NCBI GenBank assembly: GCA_902614915.1
Contig: CACMMX010000001.1
Coordinates: 50,319 to 114,318, forward strand
Origin: an uncultured Cryomorphaceae bacterium
GTDB lineage: Bacteria; Bacteroidota; Bacteroidia; Flavobacteriales; Schleiferiaceae
Direction of reading: 5' to 3'
Length of the DNA stretch: 64,000 nt
A program made the position numbers and the translations under genes. The notes below the pieces were generated by a model. It had not been told where the DNA came from, made no database searches, and saw nothing but the letters and a program-made list of their open reading frames with translations. Shown here one piece after another: positions 45,097 through 55,007 of the stretch. Each line of letters begins with the position of its first letter. Position 1 is the first letter of the stretch.

Positions 45097-48000
45097 ATGA
45101 CTGAGAACAATAAATATTGGAGAGGAATTGAAGAGCGGTCCAATCCTGAGCTCACAGGAAAGCTAGCTGAAAATGAATTCTCAAATGAGGTATCAAGCGC
45201 AGACTTCTTAGGAAATGATGAAGTTGTTGAAAGTAAAACATCACGTCGTGATTTTTTGAAATTTATGGGCTTTTCTACGGCAGCAGCAACGCTAGCAGCT
45301 TGTGAGGCACCAATTGTAGAAAGCATTCCTTACGTGGTAAAGCCGGATAGCTTAACCCCTGGTTTGCCTTCATATTATGCTACGTCCATGTTCGACGGTA
45401 TGGATTATGCTTCCATCCTGGTAAAAACAAGGGAAGGACGTCCAATTAAAGTTGAACCAAATACAGATGCTAACTTTAACGGTAATACTAATGCACGAAC
45501 ACAAGCCTCAGTTTTGAGTTTGTACGATGGTGCTCGGTTACGAAATCCGAAAGTATCTGGCGAAGACGCCTCTTGGGGAGATGCACTGGCGGCTGCTAAA
45601 GCCATGTTGACCGATAAGTCCGTACTTCTCACTTCGTCAGTAATTAGCCCAGCGCTTAAGACTGCCATCGCGAAACTTGGCTTACGTCACGTTAGTTTTG
45701 ATGCAGTAAGCTCAAGTGCTCGTCTCAATGTATATGAAGGCTTTACAGGAAAACGCGGTCTTCCAACGATAGATTTGGAAAATGCGGAGACAGTATTTGC
45801 TGTGGGTGCAGACTTCCTCGGAGATTGGGGCGGTCAAAACCTCATGGCAGCCTATGCAAATAGAAGAAAGCCAGGTAAAGGCATGTTGCGTCACTTACAA
45901 GCGGAAGCTGGTCTTTCTATATCTGGTTCCAACTCAGATGTTCGCATAAAAGCAAGAGTCAGTGAGTACGAAGCAATACTTGCACACATATACAATAGGG
46001 TTATTGCTGAATTAGACAGGTCTAAATTAAGTGCACCAGTGAGAACACCTGCATTACGACAAGACATTGCTTCAAGTGTTGAAGCAGTAGCAACGGAACT
46101 TATTTCAGCTGGATCGGGCGCGCTGGTATTGAACGGTTTGAATACGGAGAATGCAGAGCGTTTGGCGTTGGCTATCAATCTTGCTTTAGGTTCCAAGGCG
46201 TTTAACGCTTCAAAATTTGTTTACACTGCCAATGGTAATGATCAAGCTGCCGCTGAACTTTTTGCTGATGCAGCTGCAGGTTCAGTCGATACGATAGTTA
46301 CGCTAGGTGTTAATCCAGCTTATCAAACGCCTTTAGTGGACTTAACAGGCGTTAATATTGTTGCAATTGCAGATCGTCAAGACGAAACCACATCCAAGGC
46401 GAAGGTTACACTTCCAGTAAGCCACTATTTAGAATCTTGGTCCGACTTCAGAGCAGTAGATGGTCATTATGCCGTTGGACAACCGACAATAAGTCCCCTA
46501 TTTGATAGTAAAAGTGCTGTGGAAATACTGAATTCTCTAGCAGGAGGTTCAGAAACCGCTAAGACACTGATTCAAGAAAGCGCAGCATTACATGCAGGTT
46601 CAATTTCTTGGAACGCTTTACTGCACGACGGCTATGTATCTACCACTGCTGCTGAAGTCAGTATGAACGGTTCTATGGATGCAAGAATGATTGATTTAAG
46701 CGTAATCGAAGTGATGAAGCCTCAATCAGGATTTGAATTCTATACATACACGAAAACGGGTATGGGTGTAGGTGAAAATGCCAACAATCCGTGGACCTAT
46801 GAATTACCAGATCCAATATCCCGTCTTTCTTGGGACAATTACATTGTAATGTCTGCAGCTGATGCTGTAGAATTAGGCATTGAAGTTGCCGCTGAATCTA
46901 ACGGGGCTATGACTGGTAATACATTGAATATTACGGTAGATGGTCGTATTTTAAAAAATGTACCTGTTTGGATTCAGCCGGGTCAGACCAAAGGAACTTT
47001 TGGTTTAGCCATTGGGTTTGGTCGTACTGCAGTCGGTAAGGTAGGAAATAACGTAGGTGTAAATGCCTTTGAATTACTTCCTTCTTTCAACGTCTTAAGT
47101 ACTCAGGTGAGCGCTGCTGCTTCAGAAGTAGAACACGGTTTTGCTTCCGTTCAATTGGCCCATACAATGATGGGACGCAAGATTGTAAATGAGATTTCTC
47201 TCCCAACATTCATGAATATTAGCCATGAAAAGTGGAATGAAAAGCCAACTTTTGAGACCTATAAAGGTCCATTAAGTGCTTTTGAAGCCAATCTATGGGA
47301 TGATCACGATCACGAAACTTCTCATATGTGGAACATGTCTATTGACTTGAATTCATGTACTGGTTGTGGTGCTTGTGTGGTAGCTTGTTCTTTGGAAAAC
47401 AATGTGCCTGTTGTGGGTAAAGAAGAAGTTCGACGCCACAGAGATATGCACTGGTTAAGAATAGATCGCTATTACTCATCTGAAATGACGGCAGAACTTG
47501 CTGATGAAAACGGCATTGGAGCTATTGAGAAATATGCGAAGATGGAGATACCCTCTGAAAGTCCTGATGTGGTCTTCCAGCCAGTGATGTGTCAACACTG
47601 TAATCACGCTCCATGTGAAACTGTTTGTCCAGTTGGAGCAACAGTGCACTCAAGAGAAGGATTGAATCACATGGCGTATAACAGATGTATAGGCACAAGA
47701 TATTGTGCAAACAACTGTCCATACAAAGTACGTCGATTCAATTGGTTCAATTACAAAGGCAACGAAAAGTTTACAGATGTAAATCCTTCGCAAGATGATT
47801 ACGGTAGAATGGTACTAAACCCGGATGTGACCGTAAGAGCGCGTGGTGTAATAGAAAAATGTTCTTTGTGTATCCAACGAATTCAGTTGGGTAAACTAGA
47901 AGCGAAGAAAGACGGTAGAATGTTGACAGATGGAGAATTCACGACAGCTTGTGCTCAGGCTTGTGGTTCGAATGCAATCGTATTTGGAGATGTCAACAAC

Positions 48001-48114
48001 CCTGAAAGTGAAGTAAGCCTCCTTAAGCAAGAAGGTAGAGCGTACCACTTGTTGGAGGAAGTAGGTACACAACCTAGTGTATTCTACCAGACGAAAGTTA
48101 GAAACAGAGCCTAA
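45097..48114 (+). CDS. actB: Alternative complex III molybdopterin-oxidoreductase-like/iron-sulfur subunit ActB
   Basis: 1005 residues fusing a molybdopterin-oxidoreductase-like half (no cofactor in the family) and a C-terminal ferredoxin half. SRRDFLKFMG is a Tat-type motif and TLAACEAP a possible lipobox near residue 68. Cysteines for several clusters appear after residue 750: CTGCGACVVAC, CQHCNHAPCETVC, CIGTRYCANNC, CSLC and CAQAC. In solved complexes these hold three 4Fe-4S and one 3Fe-4S centre and relay electrons from quinol to the hemes. Follows actA by 15 bases. Confidence 0.95.
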   Translation: MTENNKYWRGIEERSNPELTGKLAENEFSNEVSSADFLGNDEVVESKTSRRDFLKFMGFSTAAATLAACEAPIVESIPYVVKPDSLTPGLPSYYATSMFDGMDYASILVKTREGRPIKVEPNTDANFNGNTNARTQASVLSLYDGARLRNPKVSGEDASWGDALAAAKAMLTDKSVLLTSSVISPALKTAIAKLGLRHVSFDAVSSSARLNVYEGFTGKRGLPTIDLENAETVFAVGADFLGDWGGQNLMAAYANRRKPGKGMLRHLQAEAGLSISGSNSDVRIKARVSEYEAILAHIYNRVIAELDRSKLSAPVRTPALRQDIASSVEAVATELISAGSGALVLNGLNTENAERLALAINLALGSKAFNASKFVYTANGNDQAAAELFADAAAGSVDTIVTLGVNPAYQTPLVDLTGVNIVAIADRQDETTSKAKVTLPVSHYLESWSDFRAVDGHYAVGQPTISPLFDSKSAVEILNSLAGGSETAKTLIQESAALHAGSISWNALLHDGYVSTTAAEVSMNGSMDARMIDLSVIEVMKPQSGFEFYTYTKTGMGVGENANNPWTYELPDPISRLSWDNYIVMSAADAVELGIEVAAESNGAMTGNTLNITVDGRILKNVPVWIQPGQTKGTFGLAIGFGRTAVGKVGNNVGVNAFELLPSFNVLSTQVSAAASEVEHGFASVQLAHTMMGRKIVNEISLPTFMNISHEKWNEKPTFETYKGPLSAFEANLWDDHDHETSHMWNMSIDLNSCTGCGACVVACSLENNVPVVGKEEVRRHRDMHWLRIDRYYSSEMTAELADENGIGAIEKYAKMEIPSESPDVVFQPVMCQHCNHAPCETVCPVGATVHSREGLNHMAYNRCIGTRYCANNCPYKVRRFNWFNYKGNEKFTDVNPSQDDYGRMVLNPDVTVRARGVIEKCSLCIQRIQLGKLEAKKDGRMLTDGEFTTACAQACGSNAIVFGDVNNPESEVSLLKQEGRAYHLLEEVGTQPSVFYQTKVRNRA

Positions 48115-48130
48115 TAAATTAGAAAGCTAC

Positions 48131-49519
48131 ATGCATTACGAATCGCCTGTTAGAAATTCGCTCATTCTTGGAGATAAGTCTTACAAAGACATTACCAATG
48201 ATATAGCAAAACCAGTAGAGTCAAAAGCACCACGTGCGTGGTGGATAGCTTTCTCTACAGCATTTGTCATGTTCCTCTGGGGAATAGGATGTATTCTATA
48301 TACCATTGGTACCGGTATCGGTGTCTGGGGTCTTAATAAAACGGTTGATTGGGCTTGGGACATTACCAACTTTGTTTGGTGGGTAGGTATTGGTCATGCG
48401 GGTACCCTAATTTCAGCTGTACTTCTTCTTTTCAGACAAAAGTGGAGAATGGCCATAAATCGCTCTGCGGAGGCAATGACCATTTTCTCCGTAATCCAAG
48501 CCGGTTTATTCCCGCTTATTCACATGGGGCGCATCTGGATGGCTTATTGGGTAATGCCTATTCCTAACCAATTTGGTTCCCTATGGGTAAATTTTAATTC
48601 CCCCCTTCTTTGGGATGTTTTCGCAATTTCCACATATCTAACTGTAAGTACCGTTTTCTGGTACGTTGGTTTGATTCCGGATTTCGCTATGATACGTGAC
48701 CGAGCAATTAACCCGGTACAAAAACATATATATAAAATATTATCATTTGGCTGGGGCGGTAAGGCGAAGCACTGGCAGCGTTTTGAAGAAGTTTCATTAG
48801 TCCTAGCAGGTCTTGCTACACCACTTGTATTATCTGTGCATACTATTGTATCCTTTGACTTTGCTACATCCGTAATCCCTGGTTGGCATACTACCATATT
48901 CCCTCCTTACTTTGTAGCAGGTGCAATTTTCTCAGGTTTTGCAATGGTACAAACCCTTCTTTTAATTGTTCGCAAAATCTTCAAAATGGAAGATTACATT
49001 AATATCGAACATATTGAGATGATGAATATTGTAATTATGGTTACAGGCTCTATTGTTGGTGTTGCCTACATCACAGAGCTATTTATTGCATGGTATTCTG
49101 GAGTAGAATACGAGCAATATGCTTTCTTAAATAGAGCTACAGGACCATACTGGTGGGCATATTGGGCAATGATGACTTGTAATGTATTCTCTCCACAATT
49201 TATGTGGTCGAAAAAATTGCGTACTAATTTAATTTTTACGTTTGTCATTTCCATTGTTGTAAATATTGGTATGTGGTTCGAACGATTTGTAATTATCGTA
49301 ACCTCCATACACAGAGATTACTTGCCGTCTTCATGGTCTATGTTCTCTCCAACTTTTGTTGACATAGGTATTTATATTGGAACTATTGGGTTCTTCTTCG
49401 TACTCTTCCTATTGTACGCAAGAACCTTCCCGGTAATTGCACAAGCAGAATTGAAGACCATTCTTAAGTCTTCTGGCGAAAACTTCAAAAAACACCACGA
49501 CGAGCATGGGGCACACTAA
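48131..49519 (+). CDS. actC: Alternative complex III NrfD-like quinol-binding subunit ActC
   Basis: 462-residue integral membrane protein with about ten helices (AWWIAFSTAFVMFLWGIGC, WWVGIGHAGTLISAVLLLF, AGLFPLIHMGRIW, GWHTTIFPPYFVAGAIFSGFA). It belongs to the NrfD/PsrC family, and is one of two such subunits; the quinol site of ACIII is placed here. The start ATG is 54 bases inside an open frame that runs back into actB. It overlaps actD by 14 bases. Confidence 0.94.
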   Translation: MHYESPVRNSLILGDKSYKDITNDIAKPVESKAPRAWWIAFSTAFVMFLWGIGCILYTIGTGIGVWGLNKTVDWAWDITNFVWWVGIGHAGTLISAVLLLFRQKWRMAINRSAEAMTIFSVIQAGLFPLIHMGRIWMAYWVMPIPNQFGSLWVNFNSPLLWDVFAISTYLTVSTVFWYVGLIPDFAMIRDRAINPVQKHIYKILSFGWGGKAKHWQRFEEVSLVLAGLATPLVLSVHTIVSFDFATSVIPGWHTTIFPPYFVAGAIFSGFAMVQTLLLIVRKIFKMEDYINIEHIEMMNIVIMVTGSIVGVAYITELFIAWYSGVEYEQYAFLNRATGPYWWAYWAMMTCNVFSPQFMWSKKLRTNLIFTFVISIVVNIGMWFERFVIIVTSIHRDYLPSSWSMFSPTFVDIGIYIGTIGFFFVLFLLYARTFPVIAQAELKTILKSSGENFKKHHDEHGAH

Positions 49520-50039
49520 ACATAATCCAATAGTGCGCGCACTATTTAACGACGATGACGTTGTTTTAGATGCGGTTAAAGACCTCCGTTCAAGCGGATA
49601 TCACATTAGTGAAGTATACTCTCCATTTCCCATTCATGGTTTAGATGAAGCTATGGGTTTAAAAAGAACGCGCCTTAGTACTGCAGCATTCTTCTACGGA
49701 TTGGCTGGATTGTTTTTTGCTTCCTGGTTGACATATTATACAATGACTGCAGATTGGCCACAGAACATTGGAGGAAAGCCCAACGCATATTGGTTTTTAA
49801 ACATGCCTGCGTTTGTCCCGGTAATGTTTGAATTAACGGTATTCTTTGCAGCTCACTTAATGTGTTGGTCATACTTTGCGGTTAACAAGTTATATCCAGG
49901 GGCTAAAGCACAGAATCCTGACCCGCGTACAACCGACGACCACTTTTTAATGGAGGTTGAGTTAGAAGGAAAAGAGACAGATTTAACTAAGAAGCTCCAA
50001 GAATTGGGTGCTCTTGAAATTTTAAAAGTCGAAGCATAA
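49506..50039 (+). CDS. actD: Alternative complex III subunit ActD (DUF3341)
   Basis: 177 residues; DVVLDAVKDLRSSGYHISEVYSPFPIHGLD is the DUF3341 N-terminal soluble part, followed by two transmembrane helices (FFYGLAGLFFASWLTYYT; FVPVMFELTVFFAAHLMCW). A structural subunit at the cytoplasmic/membrane side, without cofactors. Start confirmed by the overlap with actC. Confidence 0.93.
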   Translation: MGHTKHNPIVRALFNDDDVVLDAVKDLRSSGYHISEVYSPFPIHGLDEAMGLKRTRLSTAAFFYGLAGLFFASWLTYYTMTADWPQNIGGKPNAYWFLNMPAFVPVMFELTVFFAAHLMCWSYFAVNKLYPGAKAQNPDPRTTDDHFLMEVELEGKETDLTKKLQELGALEILKVEA

Positions 50040-50040
50040 G

Positions 50041-50601
50041 ATGAAAAGAACGACTACCATCATATTCCTTATGGTTTCCGCAGTAGTTGCGAGCTGTAAC
50101 TTCGATAAATCCACTCCAGGATATACATACATGGATGACATGTATCAAAGTCCCTCATTTGAAACGTACGAGCCGTCTGCACTTTTTACAAATGGACTGA
50201 GTGCACAACTTCCCGTTGAAGGAACTGTGCCTAGAGGATACCATCCCTATGAATATGTGAATAGTAACGAAGGTTATGAAGCGGCACGTACCACATTAGC
50301 ATTGCCTACTGAATTTGACTCGGAGTCTGTACTTGCTGAGGGTAAGGAATTGTACAATATCTTTTGTGATCACTGCCATGGTGAGAAAGGAGACGGAAAC
50401 GGCCCCTTGGTAATGCAAGAGAAAATCTTAGGAGTACCTTCTTACGCTGCTTCAAGATTACCAGATATTACACCTGGTTCCATGTACCATGTTATTATGC
50501 ACGGTAAAGGAATAATGGGTTCGCATGCCTCACAACTTACTTATGATGAACGATGGAAAATTATTCGGTACGTTGTGAAATTAAGAGCTGATCAAGAATA
50601 A
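50041..50601 (+). CDS. actE: Alternative complex III monoheme cytochrome c subunit ActE
   Basis: 186-residue lipoprotein (VVASC, Cys19) with one c-heme site, FCDHCHGEKGDGNG, and a probable distal methionine in KGIMGSHASQL. It passes electrons from ActA toward the oxidase or soluble cytochrome c. Starts one base after actD. Confidence 0.94.
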   Translation: MKRTTTIIFLMVSAVVASCNFDKSTPGYTYMDDMYQSPSFETYEPSALFTNGLSAQLPVEGTVPRGYHPYEYVNSNEGYEAARTTLALPTEFDSESVLAEGKELYNIFCDHCHGEKGDGNGPLVMQEKILGVPSYAASRLPDITPGSMYHVIMHGKGIMGSHASQLTYDERWKIIRYVVKLRADQE

Positions 50602-50615
50602 AACCGCAAAGTAGA

Positions 50616-52067
50616 ATGTTTGAGTTTAAAACAAAGACAAAGCAAATGGCAATCGCACTAACGGTAGTTGGTGTTATCCTTTGGGCTGTAGGATTTGCCC
50701 TAAATGGTTCGTCATCACACGATGCGGGACACAGACATGAAGCTCATACTGAAGAATCCCACGATTCGTACCCAGGAGAGGTACATGCCGCAATGATTGA
50801 GTCTTCTTCACATCAATCTGCAGATCATGATGATCACGTAGATGATGAATACGCCGATGAGACGCATGATTATCCAGGTGAAGCGCATGCAGCTATCGTA
50901 AAATCTACCCATGAGTCAGATGATGCACATGCTGAGCACGGTCATGAGGCGCATGCAGAACATGCCGCACATCAAATTGCTAATAGACCTTGGTCTGCAA
51001 TCTACGTAGCGGCAATATTTTTCCTTGGTTTGGGCTTGGGTCAATTATTCTTTTTGGGTATCCAATACGTTGCTCAGGCAGGATGGTCTGCAGGCCTATT
51101 AAGACTGATGGAGGCCCAATCGTTCGCTATAGTGATTCCGTTAATTGTTATTGCAATCATAGCCTTCCTTGGTTTTGGTCATGTTCACCACCTGTTCCAC
51201 TGGATGGCTGAAGGCATTCATATCAAAGGGCACGAGAATTACGATGCTATCATCGCAGGAAAACGTAGTTTTTTGAACCCCACTTTCTTCACGATTCGTA
51301 TTCTTATTTACATAGGTGGATGGATATGGGCGGCTAAGATGCTACGTAAATATTCATTATTGTCCGACTCAGGTGATGGAGCAGCAATGTGGAAAAAAAA
51401 CAGAGGAATAGCAGCGGCTTTTACGGTTTTTTATGCGGTAACTTCTTCAACAAGTGCATGGGATTTAATTATGTCGATTGATACACATTGGTTCTCTACC
51501 TTATTTGGTTGGTACACGTTCGCAGGTATGTTTGTGAGTTCATTTGCAGCACTCATTTTATTAACCTTGTATATGAAAGGTCAAGGTCACATGGAGTGGA
51601 TTAATGAAAATCACTTGCATGACTTAGGGAAGTTTATGTTTGCGTTCTCGGTATTCTGGACTTATCTGTGGTTCTCTCAATTCGTTCTTATTTGGTACGC
51701 AAATATTCCTGAAGAGGTGACCTACTACATGCAAAGGTTTGAACAATACAAAGTGCCTTTCTTCACAATGCTTTCTCTGAATTTTATACTTCCGGTATTG
51801 GCAGTCCTCAGTAGACCTGCAAAGCGAGTACCAGGGACAGTGGTAATGGCGGCCATATTCGTTTTAGTAGGACATTACATGGATCACTATGTTATGATTA
51901 TGCCTGGAACAGTTGCAGACCGTTACGGTTTTGGATTATTGGAGTTAGGTCCAATTTTATTTTTTGCGGGTCTATATATATATGTAGTTCTGTCTTCTGT
52001 GGCTAAAGCGCCTTTAATGCATAAGAATCACCCAATGCTTACGGAGTCTAAAAACTTCCATCAATAA
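50616..52067 (+). CDS. actF: Alternative complex III NrfD-like subunit ActF with histidine-rich insert
   Basis: 483 residues; second NrfD-like membrane subunit, about ten helices. The first helix (residues 11-29) is followed by an 85-residue charged segment with 18 histidines (35-119) containing two copies of a HD-YPGE-x-HAA-x3-S-x-H unit spaced 35 residues apart, then NRPWSAIYVAAIFF begins helix 2. ActF is thought to contribute to proton movement in the complex. Ends 19 bases before coxB. Confidence 0.93.
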   Translation: MFEFKTKTKQMAIALTVVGVILWAVGFALNGSSSHDAGHRHEAHTEESHDSYPGEVHAAMIESSSHQSADHDDHVDDEYADETHDYPGEAHAAIVKSTHESDDAHAEHGHEAHAEHAAHQIANRPWSAIYVAAIFFLGLGLGQLFFLGIQYVAQAGWSAGLLRLMEAQSFAIVIPLIVIAIIAFLGFGHVHHLFHWMAEGIHIKGHENYDAIIAGKRSFLNPTFFTIRILIYIGGWIWAAKMLRKYSLLSDSGDGAAMWKKNRGIAAAFTVFYAVTSSTSAWDLIMSIDTHWFSTLFGWYTFAGMFVSSFAALILLTLYMKGQGHMEWINENHLHDLGKFMFAFSVFWTYLWFSQFVLIWYANIPEEVTYYMQRFEQYKVPFFTMLSLNFILPVLAVLSRPAKRVPGTVVMAAIFVLVGHYMDHYVMIMPGTVADRYGFGLLELGPILFFAGLYIYVVLSSVAKAPLMHKNHPMLTESKNFHQ

Positions 52068-52086
52068 TTAGAAAAGACACTAGATA

Positions 52087-53112
52087 ATGAGTGCAATTTC
52101 CATCATAGTTTTAATTGTTCTAGTAATATTGACGCTAGTTCAGGTTATGAGAATTTCTGAAATCTCTTCCGAGATTCAGAAGGGTAAGGATAACGAAGTA
52201 GGCCCAAAAGATAATAATACACAAGGACGATTGATGTTATTAGTCGGTTTTGGTTTTGTTATTAGTGTTTTGGTGATGTATGCGGCTTGGGGAAGACTTT
52301 CTCTACCTGAACCTTCCTCTGCTCATGGTGCAGAAATAGATAGCTTATGGAATGTAAGCATGCTGATTATCAATGTCGTATTCTTTATTGTTCAGCCAAT
52401 TCTATTCTATTTTGCATATAAATACAGAGGTAAGAAAGGTACAAAGGCAACGTATTATGAGCACAACAATCGTTTAGAGTTGTTCTGGACAGTTATACCT
52501 GCACTAGCTTTGGCAGTACTAATTATTTGGGGTCTAAATGTTTGGAGCACCTTAATGATGCCAGAAAATAAAGAAGAGCCCATTTTAGTGGAAGTTTATG
52601 GTCAACAATTCAATTGGACTGTACGTTATAGTGGACAGGATAACCAATTAGGCTATGCCACTGTGCATGAAATTGCTGGAGCAAATATTTTGGGTGTTGA
52701 TACGCAAGATCCAGCTTCCGCAGATGATATAGTTGCTAAAGAGTTGCACTTACCAGTAGGAAAACCAATACAATTTGCTTTCCGAGCGCAAGACGTTATA
52801 CACTCAGCATACTTTCCTCACTTCCGTGCCCAAATGAACTGTGTACCTGGATCGGTAACGAATTTTCAGTTTACACCGACGATAACAACGGCAGAAATTC
52901 GCCAGAATAAGGATGTTAAGGCACATGTAGAGGAGGTAAATGAGATTAGAAAAGCTAAAGGTGAAGACATTTGGGAATTTAATTACGTGCTATTGTGTAA
53001 TAAAATTTGCGGTGCTGCACACTACAATATGCAAATGGACATTATTGTGGAAACCCAAGACGATTTTGACGCTTGGTTGAAAGAACAAAAAACCGTCGCC
53101 GAAACTTTGTAA
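52087..53112 (+). CDS. coxB: Cytochrome c oxidase subunit II
   Basis: 341 residues; an extra N-terminal helix plus the two usual ones, then the CuA cupredoxin domain. VEVYGQQFNWTVRY is the aromatic tunnel region, DVIHSAYFPHFRAQMNCVPG gives the first His, and CNKICGAAHYNMQM holds the two Cys, the second His and the Met of CuA. An insertion (residues ~275-300) between GxxTxxxF and the CuA loop is charged. No C-terminal heme domain, so the electron donor is probably ActE or a separate cytochrome c. Confidence 0.95.
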   Translation: MSAISIIVLIVLVILTLVQVMRISEISSEIQKGKDNEVGPKDNNTQGRLMLLVGFGFVISVLVMYAAWGRLSLPEPSSAHGAEIDSLWNVSMLIINVVFFIVQPILFYFAYKYRGKKGTKATYYEHNNRLELFWTVIPALALAVLIIWGLNVWSTLMMPENKEEPILVEVYGQQFNWTVRYSGQDNQLGYATVHEIAGANILGVDTQDPASADDIVAKELHLPVGKPIQFAFRAQDVIHSAYFPHFRAQMNCVPGSVTNFQFTPTITTAEIRQNKDVKAHVEEVNEIRKAKGEDIWEFNYVLLCNKICGAAHYNMQMDIIVETQDDFDAWLKEQKTVAETL

Positions 53113-53135
53113 ATAGAGGTAATAAAGATTAAGCT

Positions 53136-54935
53136 ATGTCAACTACAACGACAGAAAAAAACAATCACTTCCAAGATCATTTGATGGAGCATCATCACGA
53201 GGAGAACTTCTTCACGAAGTACATTTTCACGATGGACCACAAGATGATAGGGAAACAATTTTTAACTACGGGTATGTTTATGGGAATCATCGGTGTGATG
53301 ATGTCTATGCTTTTCCGTTTAGAAATTGCCTATCCGGAACAGAGCTTCCCAATCCTAGAATTTTTCCTAGGGAAGTGGGCACCGGACGGTGTTATGGATC
53401 CAAATATGTATCTGGCACTGGTAACAATTCACGGAACCATAATGGTATTCTTTGTATTGACAGCCGGTTTATCAGGTACATTTTCAAACCTTCTAATTCC
53501 ATTGCAAATTGGAGCGCGTGATATGGCATCGGGTTTCATGAATGCTCTATCCTATTGGTTCTTCTTTTTGAGTTCTGTGATTATGGTAGTTTCCTTGTTT
53601 GTGGAAGCAGGACCAGCGGCCTCAGGTTGGACGGTTTACCCTCCATTATCAGCATTGCCACAAGCGATGCCTGGTTCTGGCGCGGGTATGACGTTATGGT
53701 TAATTTCTATGACCTTGTTTGTAGTATCGTCTCTACTTGGTTCTTTGAACTACATTGTAACGGTAATTAACATGCGTACAAAGGGTATGAGCATGACTCG
53801 TCTTCCTTTAACTATTTGGGCATTCTTGGTAACCGCTATTTTAGGTGTATTGTCATTCCCTGTTCTTTTGAGTGCAGCCCTATTATTGATGTTTGATCGT
53901 TTATTAGGGACATCCTTCTACCTAAGTGATATATTTATTGGTGGAGAGGTTCTTAGCTATAGTGGTGGTTCACCAGTGTTGTACCAGCACTTATTTTGGT
54001 TTTTAGGTCACCCTGAGGTTTACATTATCCTTTTACCAGCGCTTGGTATTTCATCAGAAGTAATTGCAACGAATTCGCGTAAGCCTATTTTTGGTTACCG
54101 GGCAATGGTCGGGTCAATTTTGGCTATTGCATTTCTGAGCTTCATTGTTTGGGGACACCACATGTTTGTTACAGGGATGAATCCATTCTTGGGGTCTGTA
54201 TTTACATTTACGACACTTTTGATTGCTATTCCATCAGCAGTAAAGGCGTTCAATTACATAACTACTCTTTGGAAAGGTAATATTCAGTTCACCCCTGCAA
54301 TGCTATTCTCAATTGCTTTAGTGAGTACCTTCGTAACGGGCGGCTTAACAGGAGTCATCCTGGGAGATTCTGCTCTAGACATCAACGTGCACGATACCTA
54401 CTTTGTGGTTGCACATTTCCATATTGTGATGGGTCTCAGTGCGATTTACGGAATGTTTGCCGGTGTGTATCATTGGTTTCCTAAACTGTACGGGAGAATG
54501 ATGAATAAATCCATGGGTTATGCTCACTTTTGGTTGACGTTCATCACGGCGTACGGTGTGTTCTTTCCAATGCACTTTTTAGGGATGGCAGGGCTTCCAC
54601 GTCGTTATTACAGCAATACGGCTTTCCCAATGTTTGATAATCTAGCGGATATCAATGTGCTTATTACCTACTTTGCTATCATTGGTGGTGCCGCTCAATT
54701 AATATTTTTATTTAATTTCTTCTATAGTATCTGGAGAGGCCCTAAGGCAAAGCAGAATCCTTGGAGAGGGAATTCATTAGAATGGACTACTCCAGTAGAA
54801 CACTTTCACGGTAACTGGCCAGGGGATATCCCAGTGGTGCACCGCTGGGCTTACGATTATTCCAAGCCAGGCGCTAAAGAAGATTTTGTTCCTCAGAACA
54901 TTCCTTTGGCAGAAGGAGAGGAGAGTGGACACTAA
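53136..54935 (+). CDS. coxA: Cytochrome c oxidase subunit I
   Basis: 599 residues with 12 helices. FWFLGHPEVYIILLP has the CuB His and the cross-linked Tyr of A-type oxidases, WGHHMFVTGM the His pair of CuB, and HDTYFVVAHFHIVMG the heme His pair; TIHGTIMVFFVLTAG is helix II with the heme a His. HDTYF and the Y-x-x-H-type motif place it in the A family. Ends with a strong terminator. Subunit III and heme A synthesis genes are not in the window. Confidence 0.97.
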   Translation: MSTTTTEKNNHFQDHLMEHHHEENFFTKYIFTMDHKMIGKQFLTTGMFMGIIGVMMSMLFRLEIAYPEQSFPILEFFLGKWAPDGVMDPNMYLALVTIHGTIMVFFVLTAGLSGTFSNLLIPLQIGARDMASGFMNALSYWFFFLSSVIMVVSLFVEAGPAASGWTVYPPLSALPQAMPGSGAGMTLWLISMTLFVVSSLLGSLNYIVTVINMRTKGMSMTRLPLTIWAFLVTAILGVLSFPVLLSAALLLMFDRLLGTSFYLSDIFIGGEVLSYSGGSPVLYQHLFWFLGHPEVYIILLPALGISSEVIATNSRKPIFGYRAMVGSILAIAFLSFIVWGHHMFVTGMNPFLGSVFTFTTLLIAIPSAVKAFNYITTLWKGNIQFTPAMLFSIALVSTFVTGGLTGVILGDSALDINVHDTYFVVAHFHIVMGLSAIYGMFAGVYHWFPKLYGRMMNKSMGYAHFWLTFITAYGVFFPMHFLGMAGLPRRYYSNTAFPMFDNLADINVLITYFAIIGGAAQLIFLFNFFYSIWRGPKAKQNPWRGNSLEWTTPVEHFHGNWPGDIPVVHRWAYDYSKPGAKEDFVPQNIPLAEGEESGH

Positions 54936-54957
54936 ACTCATTTAATTCGAAAATTCA

Positions 54958-54989
54958 AATCCCCTTACCTTGAGGTTAGGGGATTTTTT
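54958..54989 (+). terminator. Strong terminator of the act-cox operon
   Basis: AATCCCCTTACC pairs with GGTTAGGGGATT (11 of 12 bases, T-T mismatch) around a TTGA loop, followed by six T. Confidence 0.88.
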
Positions 54990-55007
54990 GTGGTATTTTG
55001 TAGCATT

